A DNA stretch of 64,000 nt, from the NCBI GenBank assembly GCA_018902545.1, contig JAHIQM010000014.1, positions 62,001 to 126,000 of the forward strand. Reading direction: 5' to 3'. Source of the DNA: Pseudomonadota bacterium (GTDB lineage: Bacteria; Desulfobacterota; Desulfovibrionia; Desulfovibrionales; Desulfomicrobiaceae). Under the pieces are notes generated by a model. The model had not been told where the DNA came from, searched no databases, and saw only the letters and a list, made by a program, of their open reading frames with translations. The translations under genes and the position numbers were made by a program. The number at the start of each line of letters is the position of its first letter. The first letter of the stretch is position 1. Shown one piece after another: positions 26,033 through 33,837 of the stretch.

Positions 26033-26167
26033 TGGCTGGCATCAAGACGCTGAATGGCACTAAAGCTATCACACAGTACGAGCTGGGCGATTGCGTTTGG
26101 CTATTGTTCCAGTGTCAAATAGTTATGTACATACTCTTCATAAGCGGAGATCATGTAGAGACTCAGC

Positions 26168-26308
26168 TTAATCAAAATTTTTCTTTTTCTCTTGAAGTAG
26201 ATTAATAATCTTTCCTAAACGTCTGGAGATTTCTCCAAGAGTGTACATAGGGATTATGTAAAGGATAACGAAACCGATTAAAAGTTCAGTTGGTCCTATG
26301 CCAAACAT
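26168..26308 (-). CDS. 46-residue TatA-like small membrane protein
   Basis: A short frame from ATG 26308 to TAA 26168-26170, with AGAGG 7 bp upstream of the start. The product begins MFGIGPTELLIGFVILY, matching the TatA pattern of a short periplasmic lead with Glu at position 8 and one membrane helix. A hinge and amphipathic helix follow (TLGEISRRLGKIINLLQ), paralleling the LPEIGRSLGK region of TatA, and then a basic tail KKKNF. The usual FG just before the amphipathic helix is replaced by IP. It is AT-rich, on the minus strand, alone in its gap near attR. It may be a TatA mimic, a pore-forming toxin or a holin; resemblance is by eye. Confidence 0.6.
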   Translation of the reverse strand: MFGIGPTELLIGFVILYIIPMYTLGEISRRLGKIINLLQEKKKNFD

Positions 26309-26504
26309 GTAATTACCTCTTACTTTGATTAGTTTTGTGTTGAACGGGCGTGTTCTCTATGTCAATGTTATTGTCATACGCAAGTATTTTTCTCACAGGA
26401 TTGTAGCCTGCATGCTGCTGCTGTCATACGCGTAGAGGACATCCGTCTGCGGAAGATTGTGATTGTGTTCTGATTTGGTAGCGGATAAATTTAATCAGCG
26501 TTTC

Positions 26505-26514
26505 GGGGTCCACT
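26505..26514 (+). repeat. GGGGTCCACT repeat near attR
   Basis: Third copy of the decamer, 75 bp inside attR, in the same orientation as the two copies beside attL. It completes a plausible set of integrase arm sites. Confidence 0.5.
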
Positions 26515-26588
26515 CAGGGTAACAAGGCCCTACTTGAACCAATGCTTGTGCGAGATAATTACCTGAAATTGCGGACAATGTCTTCTGT

Positions 26589-26619
26589 TGGGGTTCGAAT
26601 CCCTAACCCTCCGCCATTT
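26589..26619 (+). repeat. attR of the tRNA-Ser element
   Basis: 31 bp identical to attL, containing the tRNA T arm, the 3' acceptor strand and CCA. No 5' tRNA half precedes it, so this is the displaced original 3' end. Confidence 0.93.
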
Positions 26620-26628
26620 GTACTTGTT

Positions 26629-26661
26629 CCGCCGAAATCGCAAAGATTTCGGCGGTTTTTT
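26629..26661 (+). terminator. Intrinsic terminator, probably the original one of tRNA-Ser(TGA)
   Basis: A perfect 11-bp stem (CCGCCGAAATC with GATTTCGGCGG), a 5-nt loop and a run of six T, beginning 10 bp after attR. There is no gene upstream of it now within the element on this strand. Confidence 0.88.
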
Positions 26662-26749
26662 ATTTGGTTGCGCGTCCAAACTGTCCCGCAACGCTGTGCC
26701 ACAGGGGCATGGAAATAATGGTGTGATATCCAAGCGTCAGACGCCGCAC

Positions 26750-26759
26750 GGGGTCCACT
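26750..26759 (+). repeat. GGGGTCCACT repeat ahead of the decayed integrase
   Basis: Fourth copy of the decamer, outside attR and 9 bp before the surviving coding part of the integrase pseudogene. It marks the remains of an older element at the same tRNA. Confidence 0.5.
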
Positions 26760-26768
26760 CACTGGTGA

Positions 26769-27091
26769 TTCCGGCGGCGCATTCCTCAAGATTTTCTCGA
26801 TCATTATTATCCCAAGAAAGAAATCGCATTCAGCCTTGAGACTGCCGACTATCGGACAGCCTGCGAAAAGGCCCGGATGGAGTTCGTCAGACTCGACCAA
26901 GAGTTCACCGAGGTCCGGGCAAAGCTCACCGCTAAGATCCGCACGGAGATTTCAGCAGTTGAGGTGGACCGCCTTGCCTTGATGCTTGAGCACACATGCT
27001 CAAGGCTGATGAAGAGATCCGGCAGGACGGCCCTTGGCGGGACGAGATGCTCCACGTCCAAGCTACCCTTCGCTCATTGCCGGACCTTTGA
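26769..27091 (+). pseudogene. Decayed tyrosine integrase, N-terminal fragment
   Basis: Starting right after an in-frame TGA (26766-26768), the frame reads FRRRIPQDFLDHYYPKKEI, then FSLETADYRTACEKAR and FVRLDQEFTEVRAKL, the typical N-terminal arm domain of phage integrases. Near 26990 the homologous reading shifts frame to MLKADEEIRQDGPWRDEML and ends at TGA 27089-27091. The start codon region and the whole catalytic domain are missing. It lies beyond attR, in the same orientation as the live integrase, so it marks an earlier or tandem insertion at the same tRNA. Confidence 0.78.
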
Positions 27092-27203
27092 GCCAGTTAT
27101 CCCCAATTCAGGTTCCTGCGGACAGGGTGCGGGAGCGGGGCGTCCCTGAACCGACAAAGACTGTACGGCGAGAATGGTTTTGTCTTAGCCGGACAGTTGT
27201 TTC

Positions 27204-27234
27204 AAAAAAAGGAGCGGAAAAAAACTCCCGCTCC
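27204..27234 (-). terminator. Intrinsic terminator of the autotransporter gene
   Basis: On the minus strand GGAGCGG pairs with CCGCTCC around a 10-nt loop, followed by seven T. It lies 50 bp past the stop codon. Confidence 0.88.
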
Positions 27235-27284
27235 AATGTTTCCTGTCGTATTGAAATACCGGCCCTACCGGCTGTGGGCAGCGC

Positions 27285-29324
27285 CTACAGATCCCACTGG
27301 AAGCCAAGAGTCCACGTCACATCCGGTGTTCCCGTGTCGTCTGCATCGATAGCCAGTCCAAGGCGAGAGAAGGTTGTGAAGCCGTCGAGGGGACGCCATG
27401 TCACGCCCATTCCAGTATCCATCCAGTCCTGATCGAGGTCGGCTCCGCTGAACTCAAAAGCGTTCAGCCCGATCACCTCACCGCTCATAGACGGGCTTTC
27501 GTTCTCATGTCGGTGAGAATAGGCCACCCATGCACGGAGCCCAAGTCGTTCGCTGAAGGCATACTGGCCTTCAATACCCGCCCTGCTGGTGTTCACGGTG
27601 TCGGAGAACGCGTCATACTTGGCCGGGAATGGGCCGTCGGATTCGGTGTAGCCATCGAAGTGGATGTGTTGCCATGAGTGCTGAATGAAGGGCTGCACGG
27701 CTATGCGCTCAGTCACAGGGAAAGCCCACCCCAAGCGTCCATAAAGGCCGTACCCCTCGCCTTGAGTCTTACCCCTGGACTGAGCCGACCCTTCGCCGTT
27801 TTGGTAACCACGTTCCAGGCGCATGTTGATCAGGCTAGCCATGGCTCCGGCTTCCAGGCGCAACCCATAAGCGTCTGGGGCATAGCCCAGGAATATGCCA
27901 GGGCCGATGGATTCGATTTCCTGGTCACCGCCGTGGCTCGTCTCGAAGCGACGCATGTCGGGAAAGATGCCGCCACCGATGCTGAGGCCGTTGACGAAAT
28001 GATGGGTCAGACCAACTCCGCCGCCACCGCCGAACTCGCCGGAGAGATCATCGCCGCCGACCAGAGTGCCCGTGGTCCAGAACTGGTTTGCGGACCTGGG
28101 CTCACTGCCTGTTCCAAAGATGACCGATTCGCGGCTTACATCCATGAGGCCTTCCATGTTAGCCTTGCCCAAATACATGGCCGCTGGACCGACAGTAGCC
28201 ATTTCCGCTAGGGATGCGCTCAAGTTGTAAGGGGTGATTAGGCCGGGAGGCGAGTTCAGGTACAGACGGGCGATGAATGGTCCCGGCCCATCTGAATTTG
28301 TGCCTATGCCCACTATGGTCGAGCCATCGGCGCTGATGTTGTATGCCGCGTTAAGGGTCCATCCCGTCAGGTCAACTCCCTCGGCTACCAGCAGTGCACT
28401 GAGGCTTTGTATACCCTTGCCATCTGTCCAACGAAATGCTTCATAACCTGAAGCGGAATATCCTGTTCCCACGATTACCGAACCATCGGCGCTGACAGCA
28501 TAGGCACTTGACGAAAAAGTACCGCCTGGCAAGTCGCCCAGTCCGACCATGTCTGTGGCAGCTGTCCAGCGAAATGCTTCATAACCTGAAACGGAATTTC
28601 CTGTTCCCACGATTACCGAACCATCGGCGTTGACAGCAGAGGCAATTGAAAAAGTACCACCCGGCAAGTCGCCCAGTCCCAACATGCCTGTGGCATCTGT
28701 CCAGCGAAATGCTTCAGTACCTGACTCGGAAACTCCATATCCCACGATTACCGAACCGTCGGCGCTGACAGCGTAGGCCCTTGACGAAAAAGTACCACCC
28801 GGCAAGTCGCCTAGCCCCACCATGCCTGTGGCATCTGTCCAGCGAAATGCTTCATTACCTGAAGCGGAATTTCCATATCCCACGATTACCGAACCGTCGG
28901 CGCTGACAGCATAGGCCTCTGACGAAAAAATACCACCCGGTAAGTCGCCTAGCCCCACCATGCCGGTGCCATCTGTCCAACGAAATGCTTCACTACCTGA
29001 CGCGGAATTTCCTGTTCCCACGATTACCGAACCATCGGCGCTGACAGCATAGGCACTTGACGAAAAAATACCACCCGGCAAGTCGCCCAGTCCCACCATG
29101 CCTGTGGCATCTGTCCAGCGTAATGCTTCATTGCCTGAACCGGAATCTCCATATCCCACGATTACCGATCCGTCTGAGTTGATGCCGAGCATTGTCCCAG
29201 ATAGCCAAACGAGTTCAGCAGCATGTAACGATTGTGTGAAGAACATCAAGAAGAAGAGAAAGAGAGATGCGCACGTGCTCCGAGTTGCGCCCGAGGCCGA
29301 CTTCATCAGTCGCGAGAGATCCAT
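27285..29324 (-). CDS. Autotransporter with HAF-type repeats
   Basis: 679 codons from ATG 29324, which has AGGAAG upstream; a start 26 codons earlier lacks one. The signal peptide is LFLFFLMFFTQSLHAAE. The passenger carries about six and a half copies of a 46-residue HAF-type unit with DGSVIVG, EAFRW and GMVGLGDLPGG. From about residue 410 the rest is an autotransporter barrel, including LTHHFVNGLSIGGG and a last strand VTWTLGFQWDL ending in a terminal aromatic and hydrophobic residue. It should be exported by Sec and expose the repeats at the cell surface. Near-identical repeats allow copy-number change by recombination. Confidence 0.88.
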   Translation of the reverse strand: MDLSRLMKSASGATRSTCASLFLFFLMFFTQSLHAAELVWLSGTMLGINSDGSVIVGYGDSGSGNEALRWTDATGMVGLGDLPGGIFSSSAYAVSADGSVIVGTGNSASGSEAFRWTDGTGMVGLGDLPGGIFSSEAYAVSADGSVIVGYGNSASGNEAFRWTDATGMVGLGDLPGGTFSSRAYAVSADGSVIVGYGVSESGTEAFRWTDATGMLGLGDLPGGTFSIASAVNADGSVIVGTGNSVSGYEAFRWTAATDMVGLGDLPGGTFSSSAYAVSADGSVIVGTGYSASGYEAFRWTDGKGIQSLSALLVAEGVDLTGWTLNAAYNISADGSTIVGIGTNSDGPGPFIARLYLNSPPGLITPYNLSASLAEMATVGPAAMYLGKANMEGLMDVSRESVIFGTGSEPRSANQFWTTGTLVGGDDLSGEFGGGGGVGLTHHFVNGLSIGGGIFPDMRRFETSHGGDQEIESIGPGIFLGYAPDAYGLRLEAGAMASLINMRLERGYQNGEGSAQSRGKTQGEGYGLYGRLGWAFPVTERIAVQPFIQHSWQHIHFDGYTESDGPFPAKYDAFSDTVNTSRAGIEGQYAFSERLGLRAWVAYSHRHENESPSMSGEVIGLNAFEFSGADLDQDWMDTGMGVTWRPLDGFTTFSRLGLAIDADDTGTPDVTWTLGFQWDL
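28405..29180 (-). repeat. 138-bp tandem repeats encoding HAF units
   Basis: Five central copies of 135-138 bp with only a few differences each, flanked by diverged end copies, all in frame. The conserved DNA block includes CGAACCATCGGCGCTGAC. Confidence 0.85.
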
Positions 29325-29714
29325 AATGCTTCCTAGATTGTTGCGTAGTCGAGGGGGGTGGGTTTTTGTGTATGTACTGGCTGTATGCGAGTCAGTCGAC
29401 AACCCTGCGGCCTATAAAAGCGGAAAATCATAAAAACAAGAATCTTGAATGTCATACATACAAGTTTTTAATGAATATTATGCGACATAATTTTGTAAGG
29501 GTGTCTGGCATCACAACGCTACTCGTCATCACGGACTGCCGGAGTCAGCTTGGCGAGTCAAGACAAAGATAGGTATGGTTTTGTTTTGATTGAAAAATTT
29601 GAAAGGGTTATTTCAATCGTAGTCTTGATTTCTTCCCCCCGTTGGAGGCAAAGAAGTGGATTAAGGCGATGTTCAGTGTTTGGTCGCCTGTGGTTTGGGT
29701 CTGATAAAATCGCC
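29325..29714. other. Upstream region of the autotransporter
   Basis: AT-rich non-coding DNA that should hold the minus-strand promoter of the autotransporter. I cannot fix a promoter with confidence and see no gene. Confidence 0.3.
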
Positions 29715-29985
29715 TACAAGCCCAGTCGTTCAAAATCCTTTGCACCTCGCACAAAGTCCAAGCATGCCCCCGGGCAGTTCGGAGGCCCAGATTGTTCAAT
29801 TCTTGCACCATCCTGCGTTGGGGCATCCCCTGGCCTTGGAATGCGGCAAGTAGACGCCTGTAGCCGTTCTGCCTGGAGATCCGCTTGCTCCTGTCGGGCG
29901 GAGTTGATTCTCTCCAAGTCAGGGTCGGGATTGCCCAGCTTCTTCCCCTCTGCCTTCACTCTGGCGAGATCATCGTTTGTGTGTA
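29715..29985 (-). pseudogene. Decayed serine recombinase, C-terminal fragment
   Basis: Read on the minus strand, one frame gives DDLARVKAEGKKLGNPDPDL, the helix that follows the resolvase catalytic domain. After a frameshift near 29830 another frame gives RRMVQELNNLGLRTARGHAW and EVQRIL, the C-terminal helix-turn-helix. The catalytic serine region is gone. It differs from the intact recombinase at 22338-22994, so it came from another element. Confidence 0.7.
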
Positions 29986-30419
29986 GTCAACGAGGGCATC
30001 GGCGTCAGAACTAGCGCGGTCTGGGCACAGGGTGGCTTAGGCGGCCCCCTATTTACTACAGTTTGGTCGGCATTCGATGAGCGATAAGGGCTAATCTCGC
30101 TATGTTTAATGCTTGATTTCGAGTGTTTAGTGTAAAAGTTGTGCATATCTCTGCTCACGAGAACGCCTTGCGCTGCAGCTCCATCGCTGGTTCAATACTT
30201 GGTTCACCTTTCCCACGCCTGCAAGATGGACGAGGCTGACGACGCGGTGTGTTTCGTTGGGCCGCCTGGAAACCAGCGTAGAAGGATTGCTGCAACGGGC
30301 AGCGGGCTGAACTCGCGCGCAGGTGTTCGCGGACAGGGGCGCGATCCGATCGACATTGTTTTCCGTGGGCACTTGTTATAGTCGCAGGGCTCTTACATCA
30401 TAAGACAAGGAAGGCGCTC
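29986..30419. other. Accessory-region remnant before rfbC, no gene recognised
   Basis: A plus-strand frame at about 30150-30310 has coding-like content (LHRWFNTWFTF, then RCVSLGRLETSVEGLLQRAAG) but no start codon or family I can name. A weak promoter-like TTGTTT with TATAGT 15 bp later ends at 30382, ahead of rfbC. Confidence 0.3.
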
Positions 30420-30983
30420 ATGAAGATGTCCCCGACGCGGATTCCCGGGGTGTTGCTGCTCGAACCTAGGGTTTTTGGCGATCACCGCGGATTTTTTTGC
30501 GAAACATACAGCCGGCGCCAGTTCGTGGAGCAGGGCCTGGATGTCGATTTCGTGCAGGACAACGAGGCCTTTTCCACGCAGCCCGGGGTGTTGCGCGGCC
30601 TGCATTTCCAGACTCACCCCATGAGCCAGACCAAGCTGGTGCGGGTCGGGCGGGGAGCCGTTTTCGACGTGGTGGTCGATCTGCGCAAGGACTCGCCCGC
30701 TTTCGGTCGTTGGCAGGGTTTCACCCTTTCGGCGGCGAACTTCCAGCAGCTCTTCGTGCCTGCGGGTTTGGCCCACGGCTACATGACCCTGGAAGCCGAC
30801 ACGCAGTTTCTTTACAAGGTCGATCGGTATTATTCGCCGGAGCATGACGGAGGGATCTCCGCCCTTGATCCGGAGCTGGGGATTGTCTGGCCCGATCTTC
30901 CGCCGATCATGTCGGACCGGGACTTGCGGTTGCCGCCTCTGTCGGAATTTAGGTCGCCCTTCACTATGGACGCCGTCGGCTGA
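30420..30983 (+). CDS. rfbC: dTDP-4-dehydrorhamnose 3,5-epimerase
   Basis: 187 codons with AAGGAAGG upstream. Cupin-fold signatures are GDHRGFFCETY, GVLRGLHFQTHP (catalytic His) and VPAGLAHGYMTLE, with FDVVVDLRKDSP between. It epimerises dTDP-4-keto-6-deoxyglucose on the way to dTDP-rhamnose, a precursor of surface polysaccharide. The rest of the rhamnose pathway (rfbA, B, D) is not in the window, so it is a solitary gene here, at the edge between the accessory region and the core chromosome. Confidence 0.94.
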   Translation: MKMSPTRIPGVLLLEPRVFGDHRGFFCETYSRRQFVEQGLDVDFVQDNEAFSTQPGVLRGLHFQTHPMSQTKLVRVGRGAVFDVVVDLRKDSPAFGRWQGFTLSAANFQQLFVPAGLAHGYMTLEADTQFLYKVDRYYSPEHDGGISALDPELGIVWPDLPPIMSDRDLRLPPLSEFRSPFTMDAVG

Positions 30984-31086
30984 TAGCCGGGTGTACAGGA
31001 GGATAATGCCCCCGCCATTCATGAATTTTCATTTGTTGCAAAGGGGTTAGGTGGCGGCCGAACATCGTGATTTTTTTCATTATCTC

Positions 31087-31115
31087 TTGACACGGGAGGA
31101 CCCTCTTGAATACAG
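31087..31115 (+). promoter_or_regulatory. Possible promoter of the qrc operon
   Basis: A consensus TTGACA (31087-31092) with 17 bp to ATACAG (31110-31115), 63 bp before qrcA. The -10 box is weak, so the call is tentative. Confidence 0.4.
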
Positions 31116-31177
31116 GTGGGCAATTATTCCGTTTAAGTTTTTTAAATTTCATCTCAACGCGGTAGGAGGAGAGGACT

Positions 31178-31717
31178 GTGGCAAAATGCAAAAGCTGCGT
31201 GGTGTTGCCATTCCTGGTTGGTTTGGTGGCATCGATCGTGCTTGGTTGGTGGGGCTTCCCCAAAGTCCTGTACAGTCAGAAGACCCAACCCATCCGGTTC
31301 GATCACGTCGTGCATGTCGAAGACCAGGCCATGGCATGTGAAGATTGCCATGCGTATCGGGAGGATGGCTCCTTCGCTGGCTATCCCACGAACGCGAACT
31401 GTGTAGGGTGCCATGAGGATGTTCAGGGGGAAGATCCTGATGAAGCTCGTTACGTGGCCGAGTATGTGCAGCAGGAAAAGGAAGTTGAATGGCTCATCTA
31501 CCAGAAACAGCCAGACAACGTCTATTTCTCTCACATCGCGCACAAGGACTTCGACTGTACATCATGTCATCCGGATGTGGCCAACATGAGCACCCCGCCT
31601 GTCTATTACGAAAACAGGCTTTCGGGCTACAGCAAGGACACCATGAAGATGTGGCAGTGTGAACGGTGCCATGCCGAGAATGGGGCCAGCAACGCCTGTT
31701 TTGTGTGCCACAAATAA
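31178..31717 (+). CDS. qrcA: Qrc complex multihaem cytochrome c subunit QrcA
   Basis: 179 codons. An N-terminal hydrophobic helix (VVLPFLVGLVASIVLGWW) anchors the protein or serves as signal, so the rest is periplasmic. Five CxxCH haem sites are visible: CEDCH, CVGCH, CTSCH, CERCH and CFVCH; the N-terminal CKSC lacks His. Extra histidines in IRFDHVVH and FSHIAH are probable distal ligands. The D. vulgaris QrcA is described as a hexahaem protein, so one site may be missing or unusual here. It accepts electrons from the tetrahaem cytochrome c3 network and passes them into the complex. Confidence 0.92.
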   Translation: MAKCKSCVVLPFLVGLVASIVLGWWGFPKVLYSQKTQPIRFDHVVHVEDQAMACEDCHAYREDGSFAGYPTNANCVGCHEDVQGEDPDEARYVAEYVQQEKEVEWLIYQKQPDNVYFSHIAHKDFDCTSCHPDVANMSTPPVYYENRLSGYSKDTMKMWQCERCHAENGASNACFVCHK

Positions 31718-31735
31718 GAGAGGAGTGGATTTACG

Positions 31736-33796
31736 ATGGGAATCGACAGAAGAAGCTTTATTTCTTTGGTGGCTGGCGGCGTAGTAGGCAGCACCTTCAC
31801 TCCCGTGATCTGGAAAACTCTGGATGATGTGTCCATCTGGACGCAGAACTGGCCGTGGATCCCCACGCTCCAGTACGGTGAGGAGCAGAAGGTTCCGGCG
31901 CTCTGCAAGCTGGGTTCCGATGCCTACGGTATCAAAATCAAGACCATTGCCGGAAGGCCCGTTGCGGCCGAAGGCAACCCGGATCATCCTCTGAGCCTTG
32001 GCGGCATCTGTCCTTTGGGTGCGGCCAGCGTGCATCTCATGTACAGCCCTTCTAGGGTGAAGAATCCCAAGCTTAAAGATGGTTCCTCTTTTAAGGACAT
32101 CAGCTGGGATGAAGCAGAAGAAATGCTCGCCGAGAAAATCAAGGCCGCCGGTTCCAGTGTGGCCATGATCAGCGGCGACGAGACCGGTTCCGTCACCGAC
32201 GTGCTGGCCGGACTGGTCGGCAAGGCCGGCTCCGACAAATCTTTTCTCATGCCCAGCGAAAGCGCTCCGGCAGCAGCGGCCCTGGCCATGCTCGGCGGGG
32301 ACGGCCAGGTGGGCTATGACATCGAGAATGCGAATTATGTGCTCATGCTCGGTGCCGACGCCCTGGGCTCCTGGGGCAACGTGGCCCGCAACGGCAAGGC
32401 TTTTTCCGCCAGCCGCGAGAAGGGCGTCAAGTATATCTATGTAGGGCCCGCCCAGAACGGTACCACCGCCGTAGCCGACAGCTGGATTCCCTGCGCGGCT
32501 GGGACCGAACCGGTGCTGGCCATGGGTCTTGCGGCTGTTATCGCAGAATCCGGACGCGATCGCTCCTTCTGGCCCGGTTTTGCTGCTTTCGCGAAATTCG
32601 TGAAGGCCGCGTACCCGCTTGATAAGGTCGCCGAGATCACCGGCGTTTCCGCCGAGACCATCAAGGGATTGGCTGGGGAACTGGTCCGGGCCGGACGCCC
32701 GCTGGTCCTGACGGCAGCCGAAGCCGGTCAGGGACTGGGTGCCTTTGAACTTGCCGCCGGAATGAGCCTGAACATGCTCCTGGAGCGGGTCAATACGGTG
32801 GGCGGCGTGCGCATCCTGCCTTGGGCCCCCAGTGTCGTCGAAGCTGCGGCGGACAAAAAGACGCTGCTTGCCAGCGACGTTGTCGCGTACCTGAGCGCGG
32901 TTGCCGACGGCGGCGCCGAGGCTCCCGCAGTGCTCATGGTCCACGGCGCGAACCCGGCCTACGCCCTGCCCAATCTGACCAAGGCCCAGGCCGCCATCGA
33001 CAAGGCCGGCTTCGTGGTTTCTTTTAGCTCCTTCATGGACGAGACCGCAGCCATGGCGGATCTTATCATGCCCGACAGCTACGCCTTCGAGCGCCTCGAT
33101 GACGCCTACTCCCCGTATGGTTCGGGCCAGCCCAACTACACGGTGGCCGCTCCGGTCATCAAGCCGGTGTTCGACACCAAGCCTGCGGGCGATGTCATTC
33201 TGGCCGTAGCAGCCAAGGCCGATCTTGATCTTGGTTTCGAATCCTTCGAGGACGTGGTCAAGGCCAAGGCCGAGGCCCTGGGTGCCGATTTCGACGAGAT
33301 GGTCGAAGGCGCGGCCTGGGTTTCGGAAGAGTTCCCGGCCCAGGATTTGGCGCTGTGGACCACCCCCCTTGAGGAACTGTCCGTGGCCGCTGCGGATGGA
33401 AAGACCCTGGCTCTTGCCCCTGTGCTGCGGCTCAAGATCGGCAGCGCCAAGATCGCCATTCCTCCATTCAACACCAACGCCATCCGCTTCGACGAGATGC
33501 TCGGCAACGACATGTACGTGCTGATGAACGCGGCTACGGCAAAGAACCTGGGGCTGAATAAAGATGACGCCATCAAGCTCGCTGGTGCGGGCGGTGAATG
33601 CAAGGCTCGCTTGCGCATTTTTGAAGGCGTGATGAATGACACCGTCGTGGCCCCCCTGGGTTTTGGCCGAACTGCATGGGATGAATTTTCCAGAGGCAAG
33701 GGAGACAACGTCTACAAACTGCTGGCCGCCGACATTGAGGCCCAGACCGGACTGTCCAGATTCGCGACGGCGCGGGTCACTGTCAGTAAGGCGTAG
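31736..33796 (+). CDS. qrcB: Qrc complex molybdopterin-oxidoreductase-like subunit QrcB
   Basis: 686 codons. The N-terminus has a twin-arginine signal (DRRSFISLVAGGVVG). The sequence follows the molybdopterin oxidoreductase fold (GRPVAAEGNPDHPLSLGG, GICPLGAASV, and a C-terminal beta-barrel domain) but lacks the N-terminal iron-sulfur cysteine cluster. QrcB is known to have lost molybdenum cofactor binding and to act structurally. It lies 18 bp behind qrcA and 41 bp before qrcC. Confidence 0.93.
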   Translation: MGIDRRSFISLVAGGVVGSTFTPVIWKTLDDVSIWTQNWPWIPTLQYGEEQKVPALCKLGSDAYGIKIKTIAGRPVAAEGNPDHPLSLGGICPLGAASVHLMYSPSRVKNPKLKDGSSFKDISWDEAEEMLAEKIKAAGSSVAMISGDETGSVTDVLAGLVGKAGSDKSFLMPSESAPAAAALAMLGGDGQVGYDIENANYVLMLGADALGSWGNVARNGKAFSASREKGVKYIYVGPAQNGTTAVADSWIPCAAGTEPVLAMGLAAVIAESGRDRSFWPGFAAFAKFVKAAYPLDKVAEITGVSAETIKGLAGELVRAGRPLVLTAAEAGQGLGAFELAAGMSLNMLLERVNTVGGVRILPWAPSVVEAAADKKTLLASDVVAYLSAVADGGAEAPAVLMVHGANPAYALPNLTKAQAAIDKAGFVVSFSSFMDETAAMADLIMPDSYAFERLDDAYSPYGSGQPNYTVAAPVIKPVFDTKPAGDVILAVAAKADLDLGFESFEDVVKAKAEALGADFDEMVEGAAWVSEEFPAQDLALWTTPLEELSVAAADGKTLALAPVLRLKIGSAKIAIPPFNTNAIRFDEMLGNDMYVLMNAATAKNLGLNKDDAIKLAGAGGECKARLRIFEGVMNDTVVAPLGFGRTAWDEFSRGKGDNVYKLLAADIEAQTGLSRFATARVTVSKA

Positions 33797-33837
33797 ATAT
33801 TCCTTAAGCGTCTGGAAAAAATAAGAGGATATTCACA

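Larger units (their letters stand above)
25497..26100. other. Hairpin-rich segment without a convincing gene (candidate origin)
   Basis: About 600 bp with several large inverted repeats and much higher GC than its surroundings. Open frames exist on both strands but lack ribosome sites and protein-like composition. Major stem-loops lie at 25732-25788 and 25982-26032, with a smaller GAGCC/GGCTC pair near 25928-25950. Position immediately behind an HUH-like gene suggests a replication or packaging origin. Confidence 0.4.
18882..26619 (+). mobile_element. 7.7-kb integrative element in tRNA-Ser(TGA)
   Basis: The element is bounded by the two 31-bp att repeats, with its integrase next to attL and reading inward. 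Cargo in order: integrase, membrane coiled-coil protein (-), serine recombinase, protein kinase, HUH-like Rep, a hairpin-rich segment, and a TatA-like small gene (-). Base composition falls well below that of the flanks for most of its length, except the serine recombinase and the segment at 25.5-26.05 kb, which suggests a mosaic origin. No capsid, tail or conjugation gene is seen, so it would depend on its own integrase or a helper. Confidence 0.88.

Noticed and set aside
25505-26053. 182-codon plus-strand frame
   Set aside because: No ribosome site, odd composition, and it runs through the large hairpins; a non-coding structured segment is more likely.
28405-29180. Regular repeats that might be a CRISPR array
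   Set aside because: Units are 138 bp, lack unique spacers and encode in-frame HAF repeats of the autotransporter.
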